DNA of 64,000 bases, taken from contig JBCCBV010000001.1 in assembly GCA_039033855.1 (NCBI GenBank), positions 62,001 through 126,000 on the forward strand, given 5' to 3'. The position numbers and the translations under genes were made by a program. Below, one piece after another: positions 7,092 through 16,537 of this stretch (position 1 is the stretch's first letter; every line of letters begins with the position of its first letter). Origin of the DNA: JBCCBV01 sp039033855. Lineage in GTDB: Bacteria > Planctomycetota > Phycisphaerae > Phycisphaerales > Phycisphaeraceae. The notes below the pieces were generated by a model. That model saw only the letters and a program-made list of their open reading frames with translations. It was not told the DNA's origin and did not search any database.

Positions 7092-9584
7092 ATGAGCCCC
7101 GCCCCCACCCGCGGCCCGAGCGATCCCCCGCAAGGCCGCACCCAAAACCCGAACCGCGCCGCACGCCTGATCGTCCCGCTGGTCGCGCTGCTCTTAGGCA
7201 TCGCCTTCGCCGGCAGCTTCCTGCTGCCCGACAAGCCCGGCATCCCCGAAGACGACACCGCCACCACCGCCCAGGTCCCCGCGCCCCAAACGCCGGGCGG
7301 TGAGGATGCCGCTGCGCCTGAAACGTCTACGAACGAACCGACGGCCCCGCCCGAAACCGGCGCCACTGCACAGGCCTCGACGCCAACAACCGGGCCCGCC
7401 GTCGCTCAAGCCGAAGCCGGCACCACAGAACCCGCGGCCGCCCAACCCGAACCCGACGCAACCACGGGTGACTCCACCCCAACCGCTGCGCCGCGCTACG
7501 CCATCGACCCCGACGCCTCGGCCGACCGCGTCACGCTCGGCTCGACCGACCCGGCCTCCGAGTACGTGCTCGAACTCGAGCTCAACCCACGCGGCGCGGG
7601 CGTGTCCAAAATCGCCCTGGCCCAATACCCCAAGCGCGTCGGCAGCACCGACCCCCTGGTGCTGTTCGACGGGCTGGACATCGACGGCCCCGACCTCGAA
7701 GGCCAGCCCGGATCGCACCCGCTGCGGCTTGCGATGTTCACCGCCCGCCGGCTCACCCTCGACGGGCAAGACGTGACCTGGCCCGGGCAAGGGGACGCGT
7801 CGGGGTCTACCTACGCCGGCGTTCAGCCGTGGACGCTCGCCGACCGGGGCCCCGGGCACGCCACCTTCACCGTCGAGGTGGTGGACCAAAGCACCGGCGC
7901 CCCCCTCCTCCGCGTGCTGCGCACCTACCGACTCGAGCCCGGCAGCTACGACGTGGCGCTCGACCAGCGCCTGGTCAACCTGACCAACCAACCGGTCCAG
8001 GCCCGCTGGCTTCAATACGCCAACGCCGACCTGAACCCCGAGGCCGCCGCCTACCTGGGCGACCGCCGGCAGGTCGTGCTCGGCTACTTCGACCCGGTCA
8101 ACGACCCCAACCGCGTCCGGGTGAACACCGACGGCACGTTCTTGTCCCGGCGAGATCTTGCCAAAGACTTTGCGCCGCCGCGCGGACAGCGCGACGCCGA
8201 CGCCGTGCTCTGGCCCAGCCCGGAAGTCGACGAAGAGATCCGCAGCCAGGCCGAGCTGGTCTGGCTGGCGACCGAGTCGCGCTACTTCGCCGTCATCATC
8301 CACCCGATCGTGCCCGAGGCCGCCCAACGCCCCGGCGACATCCCTCCCCTCACCGCGCAGTTCCCCAGCGTCCAGGCCGACGCATTCCCAACCAGCCAGA
8401 ACCGGCCGGAACTCAAGCCCGAAGACCGCGGCACGATCGCTTCGCTCGGCTCGGGCGACCTCACCATCGCGCCCGGCCAAACCGCGCCACTTGACCTGGC
8501 CATCTACATGGGCCCGCGCAAAGACGAGGTCTTCGACCAGGCCCCCTACACCCTGCTCGGCTTCGAGCAGACCATCCGTTACCAGATCCCCGGGCCGTGC
8601 GCGTTCTGCACGTTCCAATGGCTGGCCCACCTGCTGCTGGGCTACTTGAAGCTGCTGCACGCCGGCGTCGGCGACTGGGGCGTGGCCATCATCCTGCTGG
8701 TCGCCACCGTACGGCTGATCCTGCACCCGATCACCAAAAAAGCCCAGATCAACATGATGAAAATGGGCAAGCAGATGCAGGCCCTGCAGCCCGAGCTCGA
8801 GAAGATCAAAACCAAGTACGCCGACAAGCCGCAAGAGCTCAACAAGCAGATGATGGCGCTCTACCGCGAAAAGGGCGTGAACCCCGCTGGGGCGCTCGGC
8901 TGCCTGCCCATGTTCCTGCAGACGCCGATCTGGATCGCCCTCTACGCCATGCTGTATTACGCCATCGAACTCCGGCAGGAGTCGGCGTTCTACGGCTTGT
9001 TCCAGGCCTTCGGCGACTGGCCCTTCCTGGCCGACCTGTCGGTCGCCGACCGCTTCATCCCGCTGTACGACGAATCAGTGATCTTCAAGATGCCGCTGCT
9101 GCCGCTGGTGTTCGACTACTCGTCGATCAACATCCTGCCGCTGCTCATGGGCGTGACCTTCTTCATCAACATGAAGTTCACCAGCCCGCCGCCGAGCAAC
9201 GACCAGCAGGCCCAGCAGCAGAAGATCATGAAGTTCATCACGCTTCTGTTCCCCTTCTTCCTCTACTCCGCGCCGTCGGGCCTGACGCTCTACATCATGA
9301 CCTCCACCCTGGCGGGCATCGTGGACTCGTACATCGTGCGCAAGCACATCAAGCAGCAGGAAGAAGCGGGCACGCTCTTGCAGAAGAAGCCGCGCAAAGA
9401 AGGCGGCCTGATGTCCAAGCTCCAGAAAATCGCCGAGCAGAAGCGCGCGCAGCTCGAAGCCATGCAGGAGGCCGCCGCCGCGGGCCAGACCGGCGGCTCC
9501 GGCAAAGGCGCCAAGAAACCCGTCTCCACCCAGCCCGGCGGACGCGCCACCCAGCGCGCCATGAAGAAACGCAAGAAGCGCTGA
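7092..9584 (+). CDS. yidC: membrane protein insertase YidC
   Basis: 830-residue YidC/Oxa1 family insertase that places proteins in the cytoplasmic membrane with or without SecYEG. An N-terminal transmembrane segment (RLIVPLVALLLGIAFAGSFLL, from residue ~22) is followed by a Pro/Ala/Thr/Glu-rich linker of ~90 residues, the large periplasmic beta domain (~140-500), then the conserved 60KD_IMP core. The core has GVGDWGVAIILLVATVRLI, the cytoplasmic MQALQPELEKIKTKY segment and the typical GALGCLPMFLQTPIWIALY. The ~110-residue tail is strongly basic (MKKRKKR end), as in YidCs that bind ribosomes. The long low-complexity linker is unusual. ATG 7077 is an alternative start. The -10-like hexamer at 7076 favours 7092. 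Confidence 0.95.
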   Translation: MSPAPTRGPSDPPQGRTQNPNRAARLIVPLVALLLGIAFAGSFLLPDKPGIPEDDTATTAQVPAPQTPGGEDAAAPETSTNEPTAPPETGATAQASTPTTGPAVAQAEAGTTEPAAAQPEPDATTGDSTPTAAPRYAIDPDASADRVTLGSTDPASEYVLELELNPRGAGVSKIALAQYPKRVGSTDPLVLFDGLDIDGPDLEGQPGSHPLRLAMFTARRLTLDGQDVTWPGQGDASGSTYAGVQPWTLADRGPGHATFTVEVVDQSTGAPLLRVLRTYRLEPGSYDVALDQRLVNLTNQPVQARWLQYANADLNPEAAAYLGDRRQVVLGYFDPVNDPNRVRVNTDGTFLSRRDLAKDFAPPRGQRDADAVLWPSPEVDEEIRSQAELVWLATESRYFAVIIHPIVPEAAQRPGDIPPLTAQFPSVQADAFPTSQNRPELKPEDRGTIASLGSGDLTIAPGQTAPLDLAIYMGPRKDEVFDQAPYTLLGFEQTIRYQIPGPCAFCTFQWLAHLLLGYLKLLHAGVGDWGVAIILLVATVRLILHPITKKAQINMMKMGKQMQALQPELEKIKTKYADKPQELNKQMMALYREKGVNPAGALGCLPMFLQTPIWIALYAMLYYAIELRQESAFYGLFQAFGDWPFLADLSVADRFIPLYDESVIFKMPLLPLVFDYSSINILPLLMGVTFFINMKFTSPPPSNDQQAQQQKIMKFITLLFPFFLYSAPSGLTLYIMTSTLAGIVDSYIVRKHIKQQEEAGTLLQKKPRKEGGLMSKLQKIAEQKRAQLEAMQEAAAAGQTGGSGKGAKKPVSTQPGGRATQRAMKKRKKR

Positions 9585-9645
9585 CCGCCACGCAATTCGC
9601 ACGCCGCACCGCCCCACTCACGACCCAAGCTCACGGCCCAGACCC

Positions 9646-11079
9646 ATGGCCCTTGCGCTCCAACCGGGCGACACCATCGCGGCCCTCGCCTCGGCGCCCG
9701 GCGTGTCGCCCCGCGCCCTCATCCGCGTCTCCGGGCCGCAAGCCGCCGAAATCGTCCGCGCCTGGACCGGGCAAGACCCGCCCGCCCCGCGACGCCTCAC
9801 CCCCGCCCGCCTGCTCGACCCGCCGATCCCCGCGCTGCTCGCCTGGTTCGCCGGGCCCCGCAGCTTCACCGGGCAGGACGTCGCCGAGCTCCAACTGCCG
9901 GGCCGACCCGAACTCGCCGACCGCGTGCTCGCCACGGCCCTCCGCGCCAGCGCCCGACCCGCCGAGCCGGGCGAGTTCACCTACCGCGCCGTGCTCGCCG
10001 GCAAGCTGACCCCGCTCGAAGCCGAATCGCTCGGCGCCGCGATCGGGGCCGAATCCCTGGGCGCCCTGCGCGCCGCCGACCGCCTGCGTCGCGGCGGGCT
10101 GACCCGCCCGGTCCAGGCCGCCATGGCCGAACTCACCCGCCTGCGTGCCCTGGTCGAGGCCGGCATCGACTTCGCCGAGGAAGAAGACGTCCACCCCATC
10201 GGCCCCTCCGATCTGGCCCAACGGCTCGGCGCCCTGTCCCAACGCCTGCAAACCCTGGCCACGCCCCAAGCGCCCGCCGCCGTGCGCGACGGCAAGCCGC
10301 GCGTCGTGCTCATTGGCCAGGCCGGCGCCGGCAAGAGCGCGCTGTTCAACCGCCTGCTCGAGACCCACCGCGCCGTCGTCGACGCCGAGCCCGGCACAAC
10401 GCGCGACGCCGTCGAAGCCCCCCTTACCCTGCGCGCATCCCAACGGAAACCGGCTGGCTCCGGCGAGAATAACGCCGTGCTCGTCGACACCGCCGGCTGG
10501 TCCGGCCCGGGGCATGCGCTCGACCGCAAAGCCCTGGCCGCCACACGCCGAGCGATGCGGAACGCCGCCGTGCTCGTGTGGTGCTATCCGTTCGATCCCG
10601 CTTGGCCCAAAGCACCTTCCCGCAGCAGCCTGCCCGACGACGTCCAACGCGCTGCGCCGCCCGACGCCGGCTGGGTCTACACGCACACGCAGATCGACAA
10701 GGCCGACCCGTCGCGCATCGCCGACATGGACGAGCCCGACGCGTCATGGCTTCCCGTGTCCTCTCGCACCGGCCAAGGCGTCGCCGCGTTGCGGGTCGCC
10801 CTGGGCAAAGCCTTGCAAGCGTCCACCGCCGGGCAAGCCGCCAGTCGGGCCGACCTGCTGGTGCTGCCGCGCCACCGCCGAGCGCTGCAAGACGCCGCCG
10901 ACCGACTCGGCCAGACCGCCGCGCCGCTCGCGCAGATCGACGGGCCCGCGCTGCCCGACCCCGAGCTGCACGCCCAGCGGCTCCTCGAAGCGTGTTCTTG
11001 CTTGGAACAGATCGTCGGCGCCGTGCTCCCCGACGACGTGCTGGGCGAAGTCTTCGCCGGCTTCTGCGTCGGCAAGTGA
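9646..11079 (+). CDS. mnmE: tRNA modification GTPase MnmE
   Basis: 477 residues. Works with MnmG (not in this window) to modify U34 of certain tRNAs. N-terminal tetrahydrofolate-binding domain (DTIAALASAPGVSPRALIRVSGP, PGEFTYRA), helical domain, then an inserted G domain with G1 GQAGAGKS, GTTRD switch and G3 DTAGW. It ends with the catalytic cysteine motif GEVFAGFCVGK. Odd points: G4, normally NKxD, reads TQID, and the usual HGG after FTG(E/Q)D is replaced by LPG, so this is a divergent MnmE. Family identity is firm from both ends. It is 61 bp after yidC, matching the common yidC-mnmE order, and no terminator is seen between them. Confidence 0.9.
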   Translation: MALALQPGDTIAALASAPGVSPRALIRVSGPQAAEIVRAWTGQDPPAPRRLTPARLLDPPIPALLAWFAGPRSFTGQDVAELQLPGRPELADRVLATALRASARPAEPGEFTYRAVLAGKLTPLEAESLGAAIGAESLGALRAADRLRRGGLTRPVQAAMAELTRLRALVEAGIDFAEEEDVHPIGPSDLAQRLGALSQRLQTLATPQAPAAVRDGKPRVVLIGQAGAGKSALFNRLLETHRAVVDAEPGTTRDAVEAPLTLRASQRKPAGSGENNAVLVDTAGWSGPGHALDRKALAATRRAMRNAAVLVWCYPFDPAWPKAPSRSSLPDDVQRAAPPDAGWVYTHTQIDKADPSRIADMDEPDASWLPVSSRTGQGVAALRVALGKALQASTAGQAASRADLLVLPRHRRALQDAADRLGQTAAPLAQIDGPALPDPELHAQRLLEACSCLEQIVGAVLPDDVLGEVFAGFCVGK

Positions 11080-11104
11080 TCCCGGGCGCCCGAAACGCGC
11101 CGGC

Positions 11105-12148
11105 TCAGCCGACCGACTCGGCCTTGGGCTCGCGCGTCATCAGCTGACCGATGCCGTCGAGCGGGTCGAGCCCGTCGAACAACACCCGGTGAATGGCGGT
11201 GCAGATGGGCATCTCCACCCGGTAGCGCTCGGCGAGCTTGACCACGGCCTCGGTCGTCGGCACGCCCTCCACCACGCCGGGAATCTCTTCGAGCACCTCG
11301 TCGAGCTTGCGTCCGCGCCCGAGCGCTTCGCCGCAGGTGCGGTTGCGCCCGCCGGGCGAGAAGCAGGTGGTCGCCAGGTCGCCGACGCCGGTCACGCCGA
11401 AGAAGGTCTCGGGCCGGGCCCCCATCGCCGAACCCAGCCGGGCGATCTCCGCCAGCCCGCGCGACAGCAGCGCGCTCTTGGCGTTGATCCCCGCCTGCAA
11501 CCCGTCGAGCATGCCCGCCGCGAGCGCGATGCAGTTCTTGGTCGCCCCCGCCAACTCCACGCCCAGCAGGTCGGAGTTGGTGTAGACCCGGAACCACTGG
11601 GTAGTGAAGGCCTCTTGCAACAACGCGGCAAACGCCGGGTCGTCCGACGCCGCGCACGCCGTGGCCGGCAGGCACTTGGCCAACTCGTCGGCGATCGTGG
11701 GCCCCGATAACGACGCCAGCGGGCGCCCCGGCTTATCGGGGTCGTCGCTCGGGCTCTGGGCCTGGAGCACCTCGGCGATGACCTGCGTCGGCCGCATCGT
11801 CGTGCCCCGCTCGACCCCCTTCGACACCGACGCCACCCCCACCCCGGCCGGCACGTGCTCGGCCAGGTCGGCCCACACCTTGCGGATGAACTGCGTGGGC
11901 ACCGCGTTGATCAATAGCCCCGCTTCAGGCAGCGCCCGCGCCGGCTGGGCCGAGAACCGGATCGGCGCCGGAAGCCGGTACCCGGGCAGGTATCGACGGT
12001 TTTCTCGGGACTGCACCAGCTCGCCGATGCGCCCGGCGTTGCGGCCCAGGATCGTCGGCGTCCACCCGCGGCTCTGCAGAATCAGCGCCGCAACGGTGGC
12101 CATGGCGCCGTCGCCCACGATGGTCACGCTGTCGGAAGACGGGGTCAT
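11105..12148 (-). CDS. gpsA: NAD(P)H-dependent glycerol-3-phosphate dehydrogenase
   Basis: 347 residues; makes sn-glycerol 3-phosphate for phospholipid synthesis in the cytoplasm. N-terminal Rossmann motif (VTIVGDGAMATVAALIL; GxGxxA form), then INAVPTQFIRKV, SVSKGVE and LSGPTIADEL. The C-terminal domain has GVELAGATKNCIALAAGMLDGL, carrying the catalytic Lys in the ATKN context, plus TGVGDLATTCFSPGGRNRTCGE. ATG 12148 gives a normal family start; an in-frame upstream TTG/ATG would add 14 residues with no homology signal. The stop at 11105-11107 is convergent with mnmE, 25 bp away. Divergent from the polysaccharide export gene. Confidence 0.94.
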   Translation of the reverse strand: MTPSSDSVTIVGDGAMATVAALILQSRGWTPTILGRNAGRIGELVQSRENRRYLPGYRLPAPIRFSAQPARALPEAGLLINAVPTQFIRKVWADLAEHVPAGVGVASVSKGVERGTTMRPTQVIAEVLQAQSPSDDPDKPGRPLASLSGPTIADELAKCLPATACAASDDPAFAALLQEAFTTQWFRVYTNSDLLGVELAGATKNCIALAAGMLDGLQAGINAKSALLSRGLAEIARLGSAMGARPETFFGVTGVGDLATTCFSPGGRNRTCGEALGRGRKLDEVLEEIPGVVEGVPTTEAVVKLAERYRVEMPICTAIHRVLFDGLDPLDGIGQLMTREPKAESVG

Positions 12149-12404
12149 GGTCGGCTCACAGTGACGGAATCCACGGGCAAAGCAAAACACACGGCCATCG
12201 GTCCACGGGCGGGCACGGGCCTGCGCCTCGCCCGCGGCGCCCGGGTCCGCTTTGCCTCGCCTGGAACAACGGTAAGGCCTGTGCCCTCATCCTGCCGATG
12301 GGATGGCAAGTCGCGGAGGTTGCGGCGACTCGGTAATCTGCCGGGCATCACCGTCGGGCACGACACCCCGACCCACCGCTGGACGCAAAACAGGGAGCTC
12401 AAAC

Positions 12405-13835
12405 GTGAGACACGGCCAATCTCGAACGAACGGAATCGCAGGGTGGGCCTTGGCGCTCATCACCTTGGCCGGCTTCGGCTGCGAGGTCGACTCGTACATC
12501 GACCCGTCGGTCGTCGGCAACTGGGAAGAGACCCCGGTCACCGTCGGCATCCTCAGCCGCATTGGCGCGATCGAGGGCGACATCGACGACCTGCCCGTCT
12601 CGCCGCCGACCCGTCAAGACCTGCTGCCCGACGAAATCGAATACTCGATCGGCGCCGGCGACGAGGTCCAGATCACCATCTTCGAGTTCCTGGTCCCCAA
12701 CACCGACAGCAACTTTGTGCGTCGGGTCGATGAGACCGGCCGGATCCGCCTGCCCAACGTCGGCGCCATCGCCGTGGCGGGCAAAACCCCCTCGCTGCTC
12801 GAGCGCGACATCGCCCGGGCTCTGGCGTCGGAGCAGATCCTCGACAACGCCGTGGTCACCGTCACCCTGCTGGCCGCCCGGCAGAACACGTTCAGCATCA
12901 TCGGCGACCCGAACTCCAGCGGCACCACCTCGGCGTTTGGCACCTACGTCATCCCCAAACCCGACTTCCGCCTGCTCGACGCCATCGCCTTGGCCCGCGG
13001 GATCGACGGCCGGGTCAAGAACCTGCGCATCTTCCGCCAGGTCATCCTGCGGGATGAAGAAGAAACCGACCTCACCGGCCCCGAGGCCGAAGGCGCCCCC
13101 GCCGCCTCGACCGACCCCGAAGCCGACTTCGGCGCCGCGATCTCCGGCGGAGCCGACGCCGGCGAAGACACCCGCGTCGAAGACCGCCCCGCCCCGCCCT
13201 CGGGCCTCGAAGTCGGCGGCGACAGCCCCGCACCCTTTGTGGTCGTGGACGACGAGTTCCAAGCCGTGCCCGCCTCCGCCAGCAGCGACGGGCGCTCGCT
13301 GGTCACCGCCGACGGCGTGCCCGTGACCGCCGACGAACTCGGCCAGCTCATCACCCAGCGGATTATCGAGGTGCCTTACCAGCGCCTCCGCACCGGCGAC
13401 CTCCGCTACAACCTGGTCATCCGGCCGGGCGACATCATCAACGTCCCCGACCAGAACGCCGGCTTCGTGTACGTGATGGGCGCCATCAACCGCCCCGGCG
13501 CCTATACCGTGCCCGGCGACAACGACCTGACCCTCAAGCAGTTGGTCGCATCGGCCGGCGGCCTGTCGGGCCTGGCCATCCCCCACCGTGTCGACCTGGT
13601 CCGCCGGGTGGGCGACGAACGCGAGGCCGTCATCCGCCTCGACCTCGACGCCATCTTTAAGGCCAACGCCCCGGACATCTTCCTCAAGCCCAACGACCTG
13701 GTGAACGTCGGCACGAACTTCGCCGCCACCCCGCTGGCCGTCATCCGCAACGGCTTCCGGGCGACCTACGGCTTCGGGTTCCTGCTCGACCGGAACTTCG
13801 CCGACGACGTGTTCGGCGATCAGACCGACGGCTAA
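12405..13835 (+). CDS. polysaccharide export protein, Wza/SLBB family
   Basis: 476-residue envelope protein of the outer-membrane polysaccharide export family. A hydrophobic N-terminus ends GFGC, a possible though non-ideal lipobox. The poly-export motif follows (GDEVQITIFEF ... GRIRLPNVGAIAVAGKT), then a ~130-residue acidic Ala/Pro/Glu insertion. An SLBB domain (FVYVMGAINRPGAYTVPGDNDLTLKQLVASAGG) comes next, and the end resembles a membrane-proximal segment. The start is GTG 12405: GGGAG sits 7 nt upstream, far better than an ATG 102 bases earlier. First gene of the exosortase/EPS locus, closed by a strong terminator before the exosortase, so it is probably its own transcription unit. Confidence 0.88.
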   Translation: MRHGQSRTNGIAGWALALITLAGFGCEVDSYIDPSVVGNWEETPVTVGILSRIGAIEGDIDDLPVSPPTRQDLLPDEIEYSIGAGDEVQITIFEFLVPNTDSNFVRRVDETGRIRLPNVGAIAVAGKTPSLLERDIARALASEQILDNAVVTVTLLAARQNTFSIIGDPNSSGTTSAFGTYVIPKPDFRLLDAIALARGIDGRVKNLRIFRQVILRDEEETDLTGPEAEGAPAASTDPEADFGAAISGGADAGEDTRVEDRPAPPSGLEVGGDSPAPFVVVDDEFQAVPASASSDGRSLVTADGVPVTADELGQLITQRIIEVPYQRLRTGDLRYNLVIRPGDIINVPDQNAGFVYVMGAINRPGAYTVPGDNDLTLKQLVASAGGLSGLAIPHRVDLVRRVGDEREAVIRLDLDAIFKANAPDIFLKPNDLVNVGTNFAATPLAVIRNGFRATYGFGFLLDRNFADDVFGDQTDG

Positions 13836-14225
13836 CCCCCGTCCGGCCGTCCAAGTGATCGAGCCCTTTCAACGGGTCGGTCATCCACCGGCCGAGGCAA
13901 AATCGGCAATCTGTGACACTGGCGCGCCCCTCCCCCCACCGGGGAGGGGCGCTTTTACACTCCGGGCTGGGCCCGAGAATCTGCCGGGTTAGAGTTCGGT
14001 TCACGCCATACGCCGCGAACCTGCGCCGCCTTGACGACGTATCCAAGGCTCCTGCTGCGAGTTACGCCAACCATCCCGCCGCCTCGGGCCGCGAATCACC
14101 CGCCCACGCAGCCGATCCAACCGTTTCAGCCCATCCCGACCGGCGTCGGGCCATCGCCAGACCGATACACGGCTTATACGATCCCGCTTCGCCCGCCGAC
14201 GCCCCAACCACCCGGCCCGCTTGCC
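13836..14225. other. 390-bp gap before the exosortase gene
   Basis: Contains the strong terminator at 13924-13956 and then about 270 bp with no credible gene. TAGAGT at 13990-13995 is a possible -10. The exosortase frame stays open through part of this gap, but the residues there (Pro/Thr rich) do not look like family sequence. Confidence 0.45.
13924..13956 (+). terminator. strong intrinsic terminator
   Basis: GCGCCCCTCCCC (13924-13935) pairs perfectly over 12 bp with GGGGAGGGGCGC (13941-13952) around a 5-nt loop, followed by TTTT. It isolates the SLBB export gene from the exosortase. Confidence 0.9.
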
Positions 14226-16463
14226 ATGACGAGCACGACCGTCACCCCGCTGCCCAACCCGCCTCGCGCCCGCGCGCTGCTCGGACCCACCACCGGCGTC
14301 TGGGCCGCCGCGCTGCTGCTGTTGCTGGTCGTGCTATTCCACTCGTTCGTGGCCCGCACCGCCCGCTTCGCCCAGGACCCCGACTGGTCCCACGTCGCGG
14401 TCATCCCGCTGATCTCGCTGTTCTTCGTCTACCAGCGGCGCGAGAAGGTCTTCTCCGCCACCAAACGCGTCTACTGGCCCGGGGCCCTGCTGTTTGTGTT
14501 CGGCATCGCGGCGTCGCTGTTGTCGATCAACCCCATCCGCAACGACATGGCGATGGGGTATTCCATCATCCTGACCATCGCCGGGGTCGGCCTGTTTCTG
14601 CTGGGCCCATCGGCGATGAAGCCGCTGTGGTTCCCGGTGGCGTATCTGGTGTTCGCCGTCAAGGTTTCCGACGCCATCTGGAGCCGGGTCGCCGCGGTGC
14701 TGCAAGACATCGCCGCCCAGGGCTCGACCTGGATCCTCAAAGGCCTGGGCTTGGTGCTCGACTTCACCGTCACCGTCCGCGGCACCACGATCGACCTGTG
14801 GTCCAAATCGATGGAGGCGCCCGCCCCCATGAACGTGGCCGAGGCCTGCTCGGGCCTGCGCATGCTCATGGCGTTCCTGGCCCTGGGCGTGGCCATGGCC
14901 TTTATGTGGGACCGCGCGATGTGGCAACGCGTGGTCATGATCGCCCTGGCGATCCCCATCGCCGTGGGCGTGAACATCGGCCGGGTCACCATCCTGGGCC
15001 TGCTGTTCATCTATCAGCCCGAATTGGCCAAGGGCTCGTTCCACACCTTTGTCGGCATGCTGATGCTGATCCCCGCGGCGCTGCTGTTCATGCTGCTGGG
15101 CTGGGTGCTCGACCGCACCATGGTCGAAGACGGCCCGCCCCCTGCCGACGACGGCCCGGGCGTGGCCATCGCCGCCGCCCCGCAAGGCTCTTGGCCGACC
15201 CTCCGCCCGGCGTTGCTCGTGCCTGGAGCCGCCGTCGCGGTGGCGCTCATCGGCGTGGGCTTGTTCCGCGATCAGCCGGAGTGGACGTTCACCGGGGTCC
15301 TGGGCAGCGCGTTCATCGCCAGCGGCTTGGCCGTGGCCATGCTCGCGACGCCGCTGGCCCTGAGCACCCGCCGGGCCGCCATGGCCATGGGGCTTGGACT
15401 GGGCGTGGCCGGGATTTTGATGCTCGGACTCGCCTACGGGCTCGGCTTGAGCTGGCTGGAACTCGCGAACAACGGCGACGCCCTGCTGCCCGTCGGCTCG
15501 GCCGCCGGCGCCGCCGCGGCCTTTGTCGTGGTGCTGCTCGTCGTCGTCGCCCTGGCCGTCGCCGCCCCGCGCCTGGCACGGCGCCTGGTCGGGCCGGGCG
15601 GCATCCTCGACAGCCGGCTGGCGTTCGGCTTCGTCGCCGGTGCCCTGGCCATGACCATCGTCGGCCAGTCCACCGCCATCGCCTGGACCGGCGCGGTGCT
15701 CATCAAAAAGCCCCTGCCCCTGCGCCACAACCTGTACACCGTCAGCGAAGAAGCCGGCGTGTGGAAGCTGGCCCACACCCAACCGCCGTTGACCGCCGAC
15801 ATTCTTGAAACCCTGGGCACGCGCGATTACTTCACCCTGATGTACGTCGACACCAGCCACCCCCAGCCCGAGGCCGGCTTCGTCTACGAAATCGACTACG
15901 ACAACCCCCGCAAGAGCCGCGTCAGCTACGAGCCCGGCTCGCTCCTGCGGCTGCACACCGCGTATTACACCGGCACCGTCGACACCGTCCCCCACGTGCC
16001 CACCCGCTGCTTCATCGCCGGCGGCGCCGAGCACGACGGGGAGCAGCAGATCACCCTCGACCTCGACCCCGCCGACTACACCCCCGCCCCCGACGGGCAG
16101 GGCTACCTGACCACGCTCGACGACGGCCGGACCGTCCGCGTGCCCACGCTGACCATCCCCGCAACGCTCTTCAAATATCGGCCCGAAGGCGCCGAAGAGC
16201 CGCAGCACGTCATCTTCTTCTTCGCCGCCAACGGCAAGTTCATGGCCAGCCCCAACCAGGTCCGGGCCGAGGGCTTCAACCCCACCGACCAATACAGCTA
16301 CTACTGCAAGATCGAGGTCCAGCCCATGGACATCGGCGACGCCGAGCTATCCGAGCAGCGCGTCGAAGACCTGCTGACCGAGATGCTGCCCGAAATCATG
16401 GCCTGCCTGCCCGACTGGACCGAGGTCCAGGCCGGAGCCTATCCGCCGGCCCCCGCACCCTGA
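14226..16463 (+). CDS. exosortase fused to a C-terminal EpsI-like domain
   Basis: 745-residue polytopic membrane protein. Residues ~20-300 form the exosortase core. It has the DPDWSHVAVIPLISLFFVYQRR signature in the first loop, catalytic Cys208 in EACSGLR, Arg253 in VNIGRVT and His273 in FHTFVG, each beside a hydrophobic segment as in known exosortases. Extra transmembrane segments follow (~315-465), then another membrane helix and a soluble periplasmic domain to the end (~490-745). In that domain the PHVPTRCF segment resembles EpsI, the exosortase-associated protein that is usually separate. The protein should process PEP-CTERM tails such as those at 325-1125 and 61833-62600. ATG 14226 was chosen because upstream in-frame codons are low-complexity. 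Confidence 0.88.
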   Translation: MTSTTVTPLPNPPRARALLGPTTGVWAAALLLLLVVLFHSFVARTARFAQDPDWSHVAVIPLISLFFVYQRREKVFSATKRVYWPGALLFVFGIAASLLSINPIRNDMAMGYSIILTIAGVGLFLLGPSAMKPLWFPVAYLVFAVKVSDAIWSRVAAVLQDIAAQGSTWILKGLGLVLDFTVTVRGTTIDLWSKSMEAPAPMNVAEACSGLRMLMAFLALGVAMAFMWDRAMWQRVVMIALAIPIAVGVNIGRVTILGLLFIYQPELAKGSFHTFVGMLMLIPAALLFMLLGWVLDRTMVEDGPPPADDGPGVAIAAAPQGSWPTLRPALLVPGAAVAVALIGVGLFRDQPEWTFTGVLGSAFIASGLAVAMLATPLALSTRRAAMAMGLGLGVAGILMLGLAYGLGLSWLELANNGDALLPVGSAAGAAAAFVVVLLVVVALAVAAPRLARRLVGPGGILDSRLAFGFVAGALAMTIVGQSTAIAWTGAVLIKKPLPLRHNLYTVSEEAGVWKLAHTQPPLTADILETLGTRDYFTLMYVDTSHPQPEAGFVYEIDYDNPRKSRVSYEPGSLLRLHTAYYTGTVDTVPHVPTRCFIAGGAEHDGEQQITLDLDPADYTPAPDGQGYLTTLDDGRTVRVPTLTIPATLFKYRPEGAEEPQHVIFFFAANGKFMASPNQVRAEGFNPTDQYSYYCKIEVQPMDIGDAELSEQRVEDLLTEMLPEIMACLPDWTEVQAGAYPPAPAP

Positions 16464-16537
16464 GGTAGGCTCCCGCCCCCACCGTCGGGGCCCGCCCCCT
16501 TTGCTTGACTCCCACGACTGAAACCGGAGCGTCCGCC

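Noticed and set aside
14031..14225. N-terminal extension of the exosortase
   Set aside because: The frame is open but encodes Pro/Thr-rich sequence with no family similarity; ATG 14226 leads directly into the conserved protein.
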